From contig NC_058337.1 in NCBI RefSeq assembly GCF_905475395.1, forward strand, positions 14,496,983 to 14,560,982: DNA of 64,000 nucleotides, given 5' to 3'. Positions 26,108 to 38,400 of this stretch are shown here, one piece after another. Source of the DNA: Chrysoperla carnea (lineage: Eukaryota > Arthropoda > Insecta > Neuroptera > Chrysopidae). Position 1 is the first letter of the stretch. Every line of letters begins with the position of its first letter. The translations under genes were made by a program, and so were the position numbers. The notes under the pieces are model-generated. The model saw only the letters and a list, made by a program, of their open reading frames with translations, ran no database searches and had not been told where the DNA came from.

Positions 26108-26184
26108 GGCTAATATAGCTCAGTTGGTAGAGCTCTGAACCTGTAAACCAGAGGTTGTATATTCGATCCCCGTTATATATACCA
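26108..26184 (+). tRNA. tRNA-Thr(TGT)-like sequence or SINE head, probably a pseudogene
   Basis: An A-box-like TAGCTCAGTTGGTAGAGC, the anticodon region CCTGTAAACCAGAG and a B-box-like ATTCGATCCCCG appear at tRNA spacing and most resemble tRNA-Thr(TGT). The acceptor and T-stems do not pair well, the anticodon stem is mismatched, and the base before the anticodon is C instead of T. It is best read as a decayed tRNA or the head of a tRNA-derived SINE. Confidence 0.5.
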
Positions 26185-26460
26185 TGGATGCCAAAAAATG
26201 TTTTTGTTTAATTTCCCTGTTTTCATGGCTAATCGTGAAGTAAAAATAAAAACACAAAAATGCATATAAAAATAAGAAACTTGTATTCAAATATTTCTTG
26301 TTTCCACAAATAAAATACAAGGTCGTTATAAATTGTATATATTACTTTAACGTAACAAATATTATACATATTATATTATATTTACAAATATATTATTTAT
26401 AAAAAAAAAAAGTTACTGCGTCATAATCACAAAATAAAAAACATAATTTAGTGAACACAA

Positions 26461-26466
26461 TTTATT
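26461..26466 (-). terminator. Poly(A) signal overlapping the FNIP stop codon
   Basis: On the minus strand the last codons read CAA TAA A, so AATAAA spans the stop codon (26464-26462). No better AATAAA occurs in the next ~60 bases downstream. If used, the 3' UTR would be only about 10-30 bases; a signal further downstream is possible. Confidence 0.35.
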
Positions 26467-29400
26467 GAAATGTAACACCGTATTTTTGAGCAACTTGCGG
26501 TGTATGTGTAGATGCAACTGCTAATAATAATGGCACATCATTTGGATGTAAGTCTAAAGCACTTGTCAAAAATGCCATATCACAAAAATCAGTAGCCATT
26601 AATAATTCACTAAATGCAAATGATCTCAAATATATTTCACGTAATTTTTCTTCTATATGTTGTAAACACTAAAAAAAATAAATTCAATATTAGGAGGTTG
26701 CTGATTTTTTACTACAGTGTCTTCAAGAAATACATTATGAACTCCTGGGCACAAAACTTCATCTAGATATAATTATCAATTAAATTGACGTAATTACAGA
26801 TACCTGTATCTCCGAGAAGAATGATCCAATGTTGACAATTTACAGCTGATTCTATAGCATATACTTTCAATTTTTTTATTTTGCTCAAAAATTATTATCT
26901 ACCCGTATCGCTTGGCACCGAAAGTTGAAAAATGAGCAAAATTATTATGATATTAAAAAATGAATGCCAAGTGTAAACATTAATTTGCATAAAAACTGAT
27001 TTACCATTGGTGAGCTAGTTTTTTTTGTTGGGCGAGTTCTTTAACTGCCAAAGTAAATGTAATTTCTGTGAAGCTCGTACAGAATTTGGACCCAAACATA
27101 AATAATTTGATAATTTGCCGACAATAAGTAACACTGTATCATAAGTAACAGTGTCAGATTAATCCAGCGCTGGACCTGTAGCAAATTCTATTAACGGGTG
27201 TGTTTTATCTTTTCTAGTCTTCGTAAATCAACCTCAAATAATAGCTCACAATAATCAACCAACATTTGGTTTTTCATATTTTTCTATAAGACAAACTTTC
27301 GAGAAATTGCAAAAATGACCTAATATGAGTTAACTAGTTCAATTAAACAATAGAAATTTAATTAAATTAATAAAAAGTAATGCTTTCGCAAATAACAGTT
27401 CGAAACTTTCCTAAAAGCTTTCATAAGCAAAATAAATGTTTTCATTTAAAATTTTTTTTATATTTAACATAACTTTAAATTCTTTAAATTGTCAATTGGG
27501 TCTTGGGTCCGTAGGACCCATCTTGTAAACCGTTAGAGATAGAACAAAAGTTTAAGCGTAAAAAATGTTCCTTATAAAAAAATAAACAACTTTTGTTTGA
27601 AACATTTTTTCGTAAACATCATCGCTTACCCGTGAGAACGCAAATTATGCGCAAATTGTTTAGTATGTATTATATGGAAATGTCATAATATATAGGTATA
27701 TGTGTGACATGAATGTATGTGTAATGTGACAGAGAAATCAACACTGTCTATACATGGTATTTCAACAGTTAACTCAGTCAATTGTTTGTTTTCACTTGTT
27801 TGTTAATTTGAGTTCTGGTTCAGAACTTTGAATCAAGAAGGAATATCCCACTCAATTCAAAGTGGTTTTCAGTGCCCCCCCCCCGGTCAAGATACACCCC
27901 CCTCGTCTAAGATCACACTTTGCACCCCGTCCCTATACTCCTTTGTCCGTTGGTTTTATCCAAACACTGCTGATCTAAATTTATTTGGACTTAAGTTAAT
28001 CTCTTGGTCAAAATCACTAATAACCAATTGTTGAATCAAAATTGATTTTGATTAAAACTGAATTTTGCAGTCAGAATCGATATTGGCTGTTTTTTCCAGT
28101 CAGAATCAATTCTGACTAGTTATGGGTAACATCTATATTGTTGGAATTTTCGTATGAAGATCATTAATTTGAAAAAAAAGTTTAGTCCAAAACTTTATGA
28201 TCTACTACCCGCACCATATTGTTCTAAAATAACTTATTTTAAGTATCCCTAAAATACCTTCAATTTGATACTAAACAGATATATTATATTCAATTTTTTT
28301 TAAATTCCATAACTTTATGACAGGCATCATTTATTTTTTAAAATATAAAATGTTTTTTAAAATATAAAAATTTATCATTAGAATATACCCTTCAATAACT
28401 TTTATTTGATACCAAACACGATATATTTTGCTTAATTTTTGGTGAGTCCGCAGATTTATAAGCTTGGCAAGAACGCCATTTTTTTTTTTCTTAAAAAAAA
28501 AATTACATAGCTTTTAATATCTGTGAACGCTATTTTTTTTCTTAAAAAAAAAAAAAAAATACATAGCTTTTAATATCTGTGCTTTCGAAACTTATCCAAC
28601 GGTACAATTTACATTGAAATCTTTTAACTTGTTTAGACACAGCAAGAGAACACACCCATAAACATAGATAGACTGCTAAACACAAAAAGTTTCTTTTTTT
28701 TTTTTTGGGTATAGTCGAGAAAAAAAAGGAAGAATCGGTTTTAAGATGTTCCATCACCCCAGAAAGTGACGATGTATTTCTTGAAGGAACTACTATGGCA
28801 AATATATATATAATATCTGGATGACCGAGCTTTGCTCGGTATTCTTAAAAAGACACAAATTTTATCACTAATAGAAGACCGTTTTAAATGTCTCCACACA
28901 AATACCAATTTGAATGTCCCGGTAATGTATTTTATTAACTACGATATACACCAATAGATGTCAGGAAGAGTTATAATTTGCATTGTATTTCATTAACTAC
29001 GATATACACCAATAGATGTCAGCAAGAGTCCTATTTTGCACTTTGTTTCAGTTTTTCCTGAAAACATAGGTAAAACGAAATTTTCTAAAAATGAAACCTA
29101 GCTAGATCGATTTTTCGCCCCAAAAAACCCATGTAAACTCAATTTCATGAAAATCGTTGGAGCCATTTCCAAGATCGTAAATATATATATATATATATAT
29201 ATACAAGAATTGCTCGTTTAAATATATAAGATATATATATATATTTTTAAAAACTATATCAAGTTAATTGATATACTTACAAATTGAGGAGAAACTCGCA
29301 ATTTCCAAAGTTCTTGAAAAGATTCTAGCATATCACCAACCAATTGTGAAGAAGATACCGGAGTGCCAACTAATGATGAATTTTGAACCTGAGGTAAACC

Positions 29401-32400
29401 AGTTAAACCACTTACGGTTGTTGACGAACTTGAAATTAATTGTACTTTCCTAAGAAAAATAATACTAACTAAGCGTCTTTATTTGCACAAAAATTGAAAT
29501 TTAGGCTCTTTATAACAGTAAAATTTAAGTTCAGGTATATATACAGATTTATATTCTTATAAAGAGTAAGTTTTTTTTATTTAATTTCTGATAATGTAAA
29601 GGAGTAAAAGAAAACTTTAAATTGCAAAGTTTAAATTCTATATTACAAAGTTTATTATTACTCCAAGAAAATTGGAGGTTTATTTCGAGAAATTGGGGTT
29701 CTGAAAAAAGTATTTGTATAGATTAAAAAACAAAGCAAATCCTTTTTATGTGTAGATTAATAAAACAAGAAACTCACACTCTCTAAAAGTGGTGGAATCC
29801 TTCTGAAAAATGAAATCTTTTTTAAAAGTAAGTACCGTCCTTACTTTCTATACATGCTTTAAAGATGAGGTTTTTGTAATCAACGTCCTTTAAATTCGAC
29901 ATTCAGGAAGAAATCGATATAATATAATTTTCTAGTCGCTAGCCCCCATCCTCCATTTTATTGGGACGGGGGTATTTAAAATAATATTTTTCGATTAATG
30001 TTAAACTTAAAAAGCATTAAATTCAAAAACGATATCATTATAGCCTGCATAAAAGGGATATTTTTGGAGAGTTTTTTCCATTTTCAGAGGCTATTATTTT
30101 AAAAATCCCCGTCCCCCTAAAACGAAGGAGAGAGGCTAGATAGAAATTAGATTCTTTCGATTTCTCCCTGAATGTCGAAATTAAATGACGTTGATTACAA
30201 AAACCTCATCTTTAAAGCAAGCATAGAAAGTAAGAACGATACTTTCAAAAAAGGTTTCCATTTTTCAGAAGGGTTCCGCCATTTTTTGATAGCGTGAGTT
30301 TATTTTTTTAATCTACATATAAAAAGGGTTTGCTTTGTTTTTTACAAGCATAAAACTCACCAGTTATCCATATCAGCTAATATGCAAATAGCTTCCGAAA
30401 TAGGTTGATCAATTGGACTATGACGCACAGTTAATGCTAAATCACGCTTTAAAGCACAACTCCATACCGAAATTGGTTCAGTGATACCTTGTAAAATTAC
30501 TCCTGGCATGTATTGTTCATTTATCTTTTCAATTCGTAATAATGATGATTTGTAGCCAGCTGGTGGAAAGTTTTGAGATAATGGAATATCTAAAGATCTA
30601 AAAAAAAAAACATTTTTATCAGTATTTATGTTAAAATTGTTAGGGAAAAAATCATTGAATAATTTAAATCAAAAGTCAATAAGAAGTTTTTCGGACGAGG
30701 AATTTCAGGGCAATTTTTTTAAATTTTTGTCCCCACTACCGTATTCAAACATCCTTAATTAGTCGGGCACAACGCGTGTTTTTTGTTGTCAATAATTTAT
30801 TAAGGTTTTAACTTTTAATATTTTCTTCTTTTTTTTTTTCAATTTCCACAGACTTGTTTTGGAGAAATCTATGAAAACATATCATCCATCTAACGTTTTA
30901 CTATAAAACCAATGTTAAATATGCCTACTTTTGAAGTCATTTATTTATTTAAATAATCGAGGAACCCCCTAAAATTTTCAGAATTGATTTAAGCTTAGTC
31001 CAACTTCATATAAAAAAATCAAGCCTTTTACCCAAAATGGCCCCGGCGCTCGTACACCCATAAACATTTTTAATAACTTAAAATTTATTTTAAATACCAA
31101 ACGATTTTAATTTTAAGTAAATTAATGAATCGATATTATATTTTGATTCATAACTTAAAGCCCCACTTCATGGTTCCACGTCAAATATTTAATATTTAAT
31201 TAAATATTCTCAATATTTAATTAAAAAATAGTTAAAAACTAAAATAATTTTTTTAAGTGCTTGGTTTTTGTAGAACAGTTTAGTTATAATAAATGTATTA
31301 CATTTAATAAATAAGAAACTTACCTAGATAAAGGTAATGACACCATTTTTAATTTCATCGTTTTAATTTGATTATAAATTTTAACTTCTTCATTATCTGA
31401 ATCATTTTCTTCCAAAGGATGTGTTTTTACTTGGGTTATAGTTTTCTTTCCATTATCATTGTTGATCTTTGCACCATTTTCTGTTTCAGGCGCATGTAGT
31501 CTATATTTAAAATTTTTATTCCTTTTGTAATTATTTTTGGTAACAGGTAGAGAATCGACACCATTTTCATTAACAACAAACGTATTATTTAACGTTTTTC
31601 TTTGAAATGTATGCTGTGTTAAATTTGAATGAACTTTTTCTTCGGCATAAAAATATTTGGTACTAGCTTGAGGTAATAAATCACTTGTAGATTCTAATTC
31701 AGAAGCATTTGATGGTGTTTGTAAAACAATTTCTTCAGATTCACCTATACAATCTTTAAAACCACATTGACATTCGGAAGTTTCAGGGAAATTAATTTTT
31801 GAAATTTCAACATTGGTTGGTGATAATTCGTCATCACTAAATTTTTTATCCAAGAAAGAAATATTCCCAATTTCTAAATTTTTACTTTTCATGTAATTGG
31901 TTGCAATTTGTGGATATTGTTCGAAATTAAATTTTACCCCTGAATGTTTTTTAAACCTTTGATGGCATGGACTGTTTGGTGGACACTTTGATTGGAACGA
32001 TTCAGAAGATGATGATGATGGAAAAGATGGAGGTGGAGCACTTTGGGATCGTTTAAGTGCATGCGATGTTTCACTTGATTTTTCTTCGATTATTTTTGGT
32101 TTGATATCAACTAATTTTTCGTTTTCACCCAAAACAAATACGACATTTTCATCGTCAGTCTTATTATTAAAATCATTTTTTGAAGTTTTTTCAACATTTT
32201 CATGAATTGATTCAAAATTATTGATAATTCTTTTTGATAAATTATGATAATTAAAAGAAGTTTCATCCGCACTACTAAAAGATGAATGAGTTTTCGTCCT
32301 TTTTAAATTACTACGCGATTTATTTGTTAAAGTTTCACAACTATCACAATTATTTTCAACACTTTTATTAAATAATTTATTTTTACAGTAATTACAAATA

Positions 32401-35400
32401 ATTTCTAAATCAGTTTTTGTCACTTCACTAATTGATAATATTTTCATACACTCATCACAATAATAATTCTTGGTGGTAAATAATTGGTCTTTTTTAGAAT
32501 ATGAAGAACATAAATCTTTAGTACTTAAATTTTTCATTTCATATAAATTGTCTTCAGCGTTATCAACAACATTTGTTTTATTAATCACCTGTTTAGTCTT
32601 TAAATCGTCTACATTATTATTAACTATTTTAATATTTTTATTACTATTTCTATTAATATTGTTCAGTCTTTGTAATGTTTCATTAAAAATTTCTTCTTCC
32701 TTATCATTTTCTACACGTACTTCATTTTTTCTTAATATAGAACTAAACCTGTATCAAACAAATAAATAATATATGTAGTTGAAGAATAATAATAGAGCAG
32801 GCACTTGATACAGTTGAGTGTGCAAAATTCCAGGATCGCATTTTGTCAACTGATTCTTGTTCATAAACGCTTATAGATTAATATTCCGGAAGTTGCCAGA
32901 AATCCTATTCGTCCATTTTTTATATATTATACTTCCCCCTCTTCAGAAACAGATAAATGTCAATTTTTTAATCAAATAAAACTACCCGAGATTTTTTGGG
33001 TAATTTTACGTCAAAAAAGCTCCTTGTGATTTTTTCCTAAAGTTCACCGTTTTTGAGGGAAAGATGATTTTAAGATTTTAAAAAGCTCAAAAATTTAATT
33101 TATTTGCATTAATCTTCAGCTTTGAAAATAACCTTTCTGGAGTTTTTCCAAACATTAAACTGTTTGAAACTCAAAAACTATACAAAAAACTCGAGTAACT
33201 TGATTTGGTTCAAAAAATTGACATTTATCTGTTTCTGGGGAGGGGGAGGGATATACAAAACATCCGGAATATTAATATATAAGCTTTTCTGAACAAAAAT
33301 CAATTGATAAAATGCAGCCTTCGGATTTTCCACTTTCAACTCTATCTAGCGCCTGCTCTATAAGACTCAAAAAATTAGCAAAAAACAAGCAGTTTGGTGT
33401 TGGTAATTGTTGTGTAGCCCTTCCAGTTTATTGTATATTAAAAATTTCTTAGATTAAATTAGATCTGAGTTAATCTTAGAAAATATCTCTTCTCACTTGA
33501 ATGGAACTCAGTCAAACCTAAGTGATGGTTTGTTTTGAGAGAAAGATTTTCGCATTCACATAGAATACGTACTTCGGTTTACTTCTCTTTATAACATAAT
33601 CTGCAGAGATCGTTCCCGGCGGTATTCATTTTGTGTATATCTTTTATTTTAGTTTTTATTGTATATAGTGTTTGTAGAGCTCGAAATAGTGTACATAGAG
33701 CACGAAAGAGTAAAGATATATGTATAGAATCAAATCAGCAAATAATAAATAAAATCTTACCTGGTAAAATATGACAAAATGTATAAAACATCGATCATGT
33801 ATTTATCTGTTTTTCCAACAACAACCGTTTGTGCAAATTTTGATGGACATCCAATAGCACCACTCATTTCACTAAGCTGGGTCCACAAAGCACTACACGG
33901 TGGTAAAATTTCTTCATTTAAATCATTACGACTACTGAATGATAGAATCCAACCCAAGTGATGGGTAAGTACTGCAGTAATTAATGCGCTAAAGAAACTG
34001 AAATATAAACGAAATGTATAATTTTTGGTATTTTTTATAATTTCTAATTTTTAATTAACTTCTCTATTGACTATGTTGCTCATTTACGAACTCAAACTCA
34101 CTTTTTACGTCCTGAGCACGCTATATAAATTTCGGCTTGATATATCGTTTCGTTTCGAGTTATCGTGTTGACGGACGGATAGACAGACGGACAAACGGAA
34201 ATGGACTAATTAAGTGACTTTATGAACACCTATACCAAAATTTTGTTCGTATCATCAATATTTTTAGGTGTTACAAACTTGGGGCTAAAATTAGTATATT
34301 TTGATATATATTTCATCGATACAAGGAGAAAAAATTGGGAGGAACTAGGCCAAAAAAGGTTGGCCAAATCATAGGATTTAACACAGTTGGATTTTTTACT
34401 ATATAGGATTTTATGAAATCTGAGGTTTTTATGCCAAGAAGCTCACCCACGCCCAGAGTGAGGAAATTAAGAGAAACACAACGAAATTCACACACATTTA
34501 TGCAACCTGTGTTTTCTATCAAAATTATTTCTTACGTTAATTTTGAGACGCTCTTTACAAACAATATGGTGATAATTTTTTTAAATTAAAATTTATATTA
34601 TGAATGAATGAATTATTTGGCTATATGAGAATAATACTTACAAGTTAGTATCCTTATTATCTAATAATTTTAACAAATCACAAAAAACTCGAACAAGTTT
34701 TTCAATTTCAGTTTCATTACGCGTTAAAATTGTTAAATCAGTCTTAAAAAACATTTTCCAAAATAGATCACTTTTATTGTTTGTTGGCGAAGTTGAATTC
34801 AATAAGTCATTTTTATTATTCATTTCATCATTACTAGATGTTGAACTACAGCTTAAGTCATTTGTAAATGATAGACCATCTTGGTACCAAAAAAATGGAA
34901 ATGGTGGCATTGTTAATACACTTTTATTTATCGAATTCATTAGCAATTGTATTGATGTTGCAGCTTCTTTACTTCCATCCATCATTATTGGAATAAATGA
35001 TGTTTTACGCCACCAATATGCTCTTTGAACACAATCTCGTAGCCTCCACATAATTGTATCCAAAATAGGCATGTGTTCCAACAAATATAATTCTAATTCT
35101 CTATAATTAAAAAAAACACAATAATTAATTAATGGTTAGTTATTGTAGTTCAATAAATAAAACAAAGGGGTCTACGAAAATCTATAGCTCTGGCCGAAAT
35201 GTATATGAGGATATAAACCGTGGGACAGAAAAAGTGCTTTGTTAAATGATTAATAAAGGGTGATTGGGCGACTCGGTGATACATCGGTATGCAGGGAGAA
35301 GTACGCCACAAGATCGTGTACTTTCACCCCTTAAATGGAACATCGCGCTAAATGAGCTTCTCATAAAACTAAAAGGCACGGGATGCAAGACAACTGCGTA

Positions 35401-38400
35401 TGCGGACAAGGTAGCGATTGATGCTTAAAGGAAATTTCCTGATACTTAAAAAAACATGATAGAATCTGCACTTAAAGTTCTAAAACGCTGGTGCTCCAGC
35501 TCTAGCCTTGGGATGAACCCGGACAATACAAAGTTGGAACCCGGATGGTGAGGGGGGTCAACTGTAAACTATCAGAGAAAGTCGAATATCTACGCATCAT
35601 CCTGGGCCTAAGCTACCATGGAGACCCAACGTCTTGTAAAGGTCCCGAAAGGCAACTGTGGCACTGGACACCTGTAAAGGGCAATAGTAAAACAGTGGGG
35701 CTTACATTCCCAAATAATTCACTGGCTATACAGCACTAGAAAAGGGAATCCATCAAAAAGTACTGGGTAAATTCCAACGGTTAGTATCCATACTAATACA
35801 GTTTACGGGCAACACTATTGAATCACTTAAATTAATTCTGCATCTCCTTGGAAGGAAATGTCAACTGACCTCTTTGGAGAGAAATGCGCAGCAGGTGCGG
35901 CTTTTATGTTAAATCTGGCCCCACTCTGGACTGTGACGCATTACGGTCATGCTCGGTATCTTACGAAGGTACTCACTTCCAAGATGTAATTAAAATTTCC
36001 TCCCGCTACCCCACAACACATTATTGCTCATTTAGTAATTGAAGACGTAACTCTGAAGAGTATATGAGTCTCGTATGCAGCTGGAGTCATAATACACCAG
36101 AAATGAGCTAATTAAAAATTTTATGGCTACAGCTAGTTGCATCCATATGAGACGACCCAGATACTCTTCAGAGAGCTACGTCTTCAATCCCTAGGAGATC
36201 AATAAATTTCTTATGAGGTTTGTGGGAGCAATTCAAAAATTTTTAATTAATAAAACATTAAACTATGTAACGGGCACAGTTTTCTATTAATTATACAAAT
36301 AATTAATCCTATGTATGGCCTGCCATTTTATGATATGTCATATATTAGTAAAGGCTGTGCCGTTGCATTTACCATAACAACGTAATTTGTATAAATTTTA
36401 ATTCCTATTAATAATGATTACTTTGAAGTCGTATTTATTATTGGTTAAATTTAATAGTGTTCATAACTCCTTAACTATTGGGTTTTGGATAAAAGTATAT
36501 AAGGCACTTTCGACTTAAAATTGTCCAAAGAATACGCCTTTAAGTTATGTTCATCGAGTTACTGGACACCCTGTACATACAGTTCAGTTCAGATCATACC
36601 CTCCGTTATACAAACGTCATTGTAGCCTCTTTATTTAATGATATTTTTTGGGCATTTCTTGAGTTTGACAAAACCTCAATTTGTACTAAAAATTTCAAGA
36701 TCCCTTACATAACTTAGCAATGATTTTGAAATTGTGTTAGATCAAATCAAATTGAAATTTTTTTTAGAAAAAAAGATTATTTTCAATAAATAATACTTAC
36801 TTTTCTTGTGCTAATGTTAATTCAATGATGACAGCTAAACCTAATTTGACCCTAGTCGAACAGCTATTACTTAAAGATTCTTCAGTACTTGAACTATTAC
36901 GTCTATAAAAATCATTTATGGAATTTGTTGCATTCGCATTTTCATTATATGAACCGGAATGTTGTGTAGATGAGTATGAATTCCCACATACTGGTCCTGA
37001 ATTCGTATTACTATGATATGAAGATGATGGCCAATAATCTAAGGATGTAGTTAAATTTCTAAATGTACGACGATTTATACTTATAGAATTAGAAAATTTA
37101 TCTAGAAGAAACAAGAAATTAATTTATTAAAATTATATCGGGTACAATTTTTACAATCATAATATGCTTTCTATTCGTGACTCTTAGGATTCATAATTAG
37201 ACAGCTCCAAGGCCCAAGCTAGGTTAAAGGACGTCTAATTGATCAAGAGATCAAGAAAAGTTTGAGCTTAGTGAGCAGGCTAAGCGGGCCTAAGCTTAGT
37301 ACAGCTATTAATGAATTGGAGCTGCATGTGAAGGTCGTTTAATTGACCTGGCGTAAGGCCGTTTAATTGACGAAGATATGAAAGTAAAGTTTGTGTTGAT
37401 CGGGCGCCCCTAAGCAGGGCCCAGCATAGTATAGCTATTAATTAATTGGAACATACAGGTCAATTAAGATTAATAATAGCTGATCAATAGCTATATTCAA
37501 ATAAAATGTAGGTGAAACGAAGTTCACCAGGTCAGCTAGATTATAATAAATTTTAATCCAGTATCCCTAGTTTTTAATAGTGTCGGATTAATGAGATTCT
37601 ACTTTATTTTTATTTGTTTTTTATTTTGAATTAAAAGTTTAAATTTTTTAGAATTTATAAATTTTGACTAATTATACTTGACTTTTTTAATGACCAACTA
37701 TACGAAAAATTCGTAGTGTCTTTCTAGCGACAGAAGTTTAAAAAAAAAAACTAAGCACACATTTTTATTGATTTTTGGGCAAATTTTATTGATTTTTTTT
37801 AAAGCTCTAAAATATAATATAAATACTTATATTTTACAATCTTACAAGTGACCAATTTTTAACGTTTCACTCCCTTATTTAATGCCTCTATCAAAAATTT
37901 AGTTTAATCGGAAAAGGACATAAAACAGTTTGATTTATTTAATAACTCTCTAAAAATTCTTTATGTATTGCTTGGTATTAAAATTCACAAATATTTGTTT
38001 GTTAAAATAAAAACATTTGTGAAATATTCACTTGAAAATTTAAATAAAAATTTTCAATTTTTTTAAAAGCCTGTCCACATTGTCACGCGCAATGGCGTGT
38101 GCAAAAATAAATGATCATATTTTAAAACTGAAGGATAAAATTTTTAATTACGCGCAATTTCATTTGAGATTGAAACTCTTAAAAATGAGTTTGCCTGTAG
38201 CTGCTGTAACTTTCATTAAAAATAAATTTTATCCATTTCTTGATATAAATATCTGCTGGTACTTTCATAAAATAAACACAAAATTAACTTACCATTTAAA
38301 TTAGCATCAAGCGACATAAATGATGGTGGACCCATACTAGAGGCACTACTACCTGCCGATTGTTCTATTCCAGAATCTGATTCCATTGTATCTATTCGAG

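Larger units (their letters stand above)
12099..26461. other. 14-kb gene-poor intergenic region
   Basis: Between the corkscrew stop and the FNIP stop no open frame shows a recognisable domain or spliceable structure. The content is repeats: tRNA-like sequences (12490, 26108), foldbacks (13616, 18503, 21859, 23355), a Helitron (20485), dispersed families (15109, 24683) and direct repeats. The rest is unassigned AT-rich sequence. Confidence 0.6.

Noticed and set aside
28020-28130. Short inverted repeats (CAGTCAGAATC and similar)
   Set aside because: Short and low-complexity; no element structure could be defined.
32470-32769. 99-codon plus-strand frame rich in Leu
   Set aside because: It is antisense to FNIP exon 9; the Lys/Asn-rich sense codons produce a hydrophobic antisense frame.
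34777-35028. 83-codon plus-strand frame
   Set aside because: Antisense shadow of FNIP exon 7.
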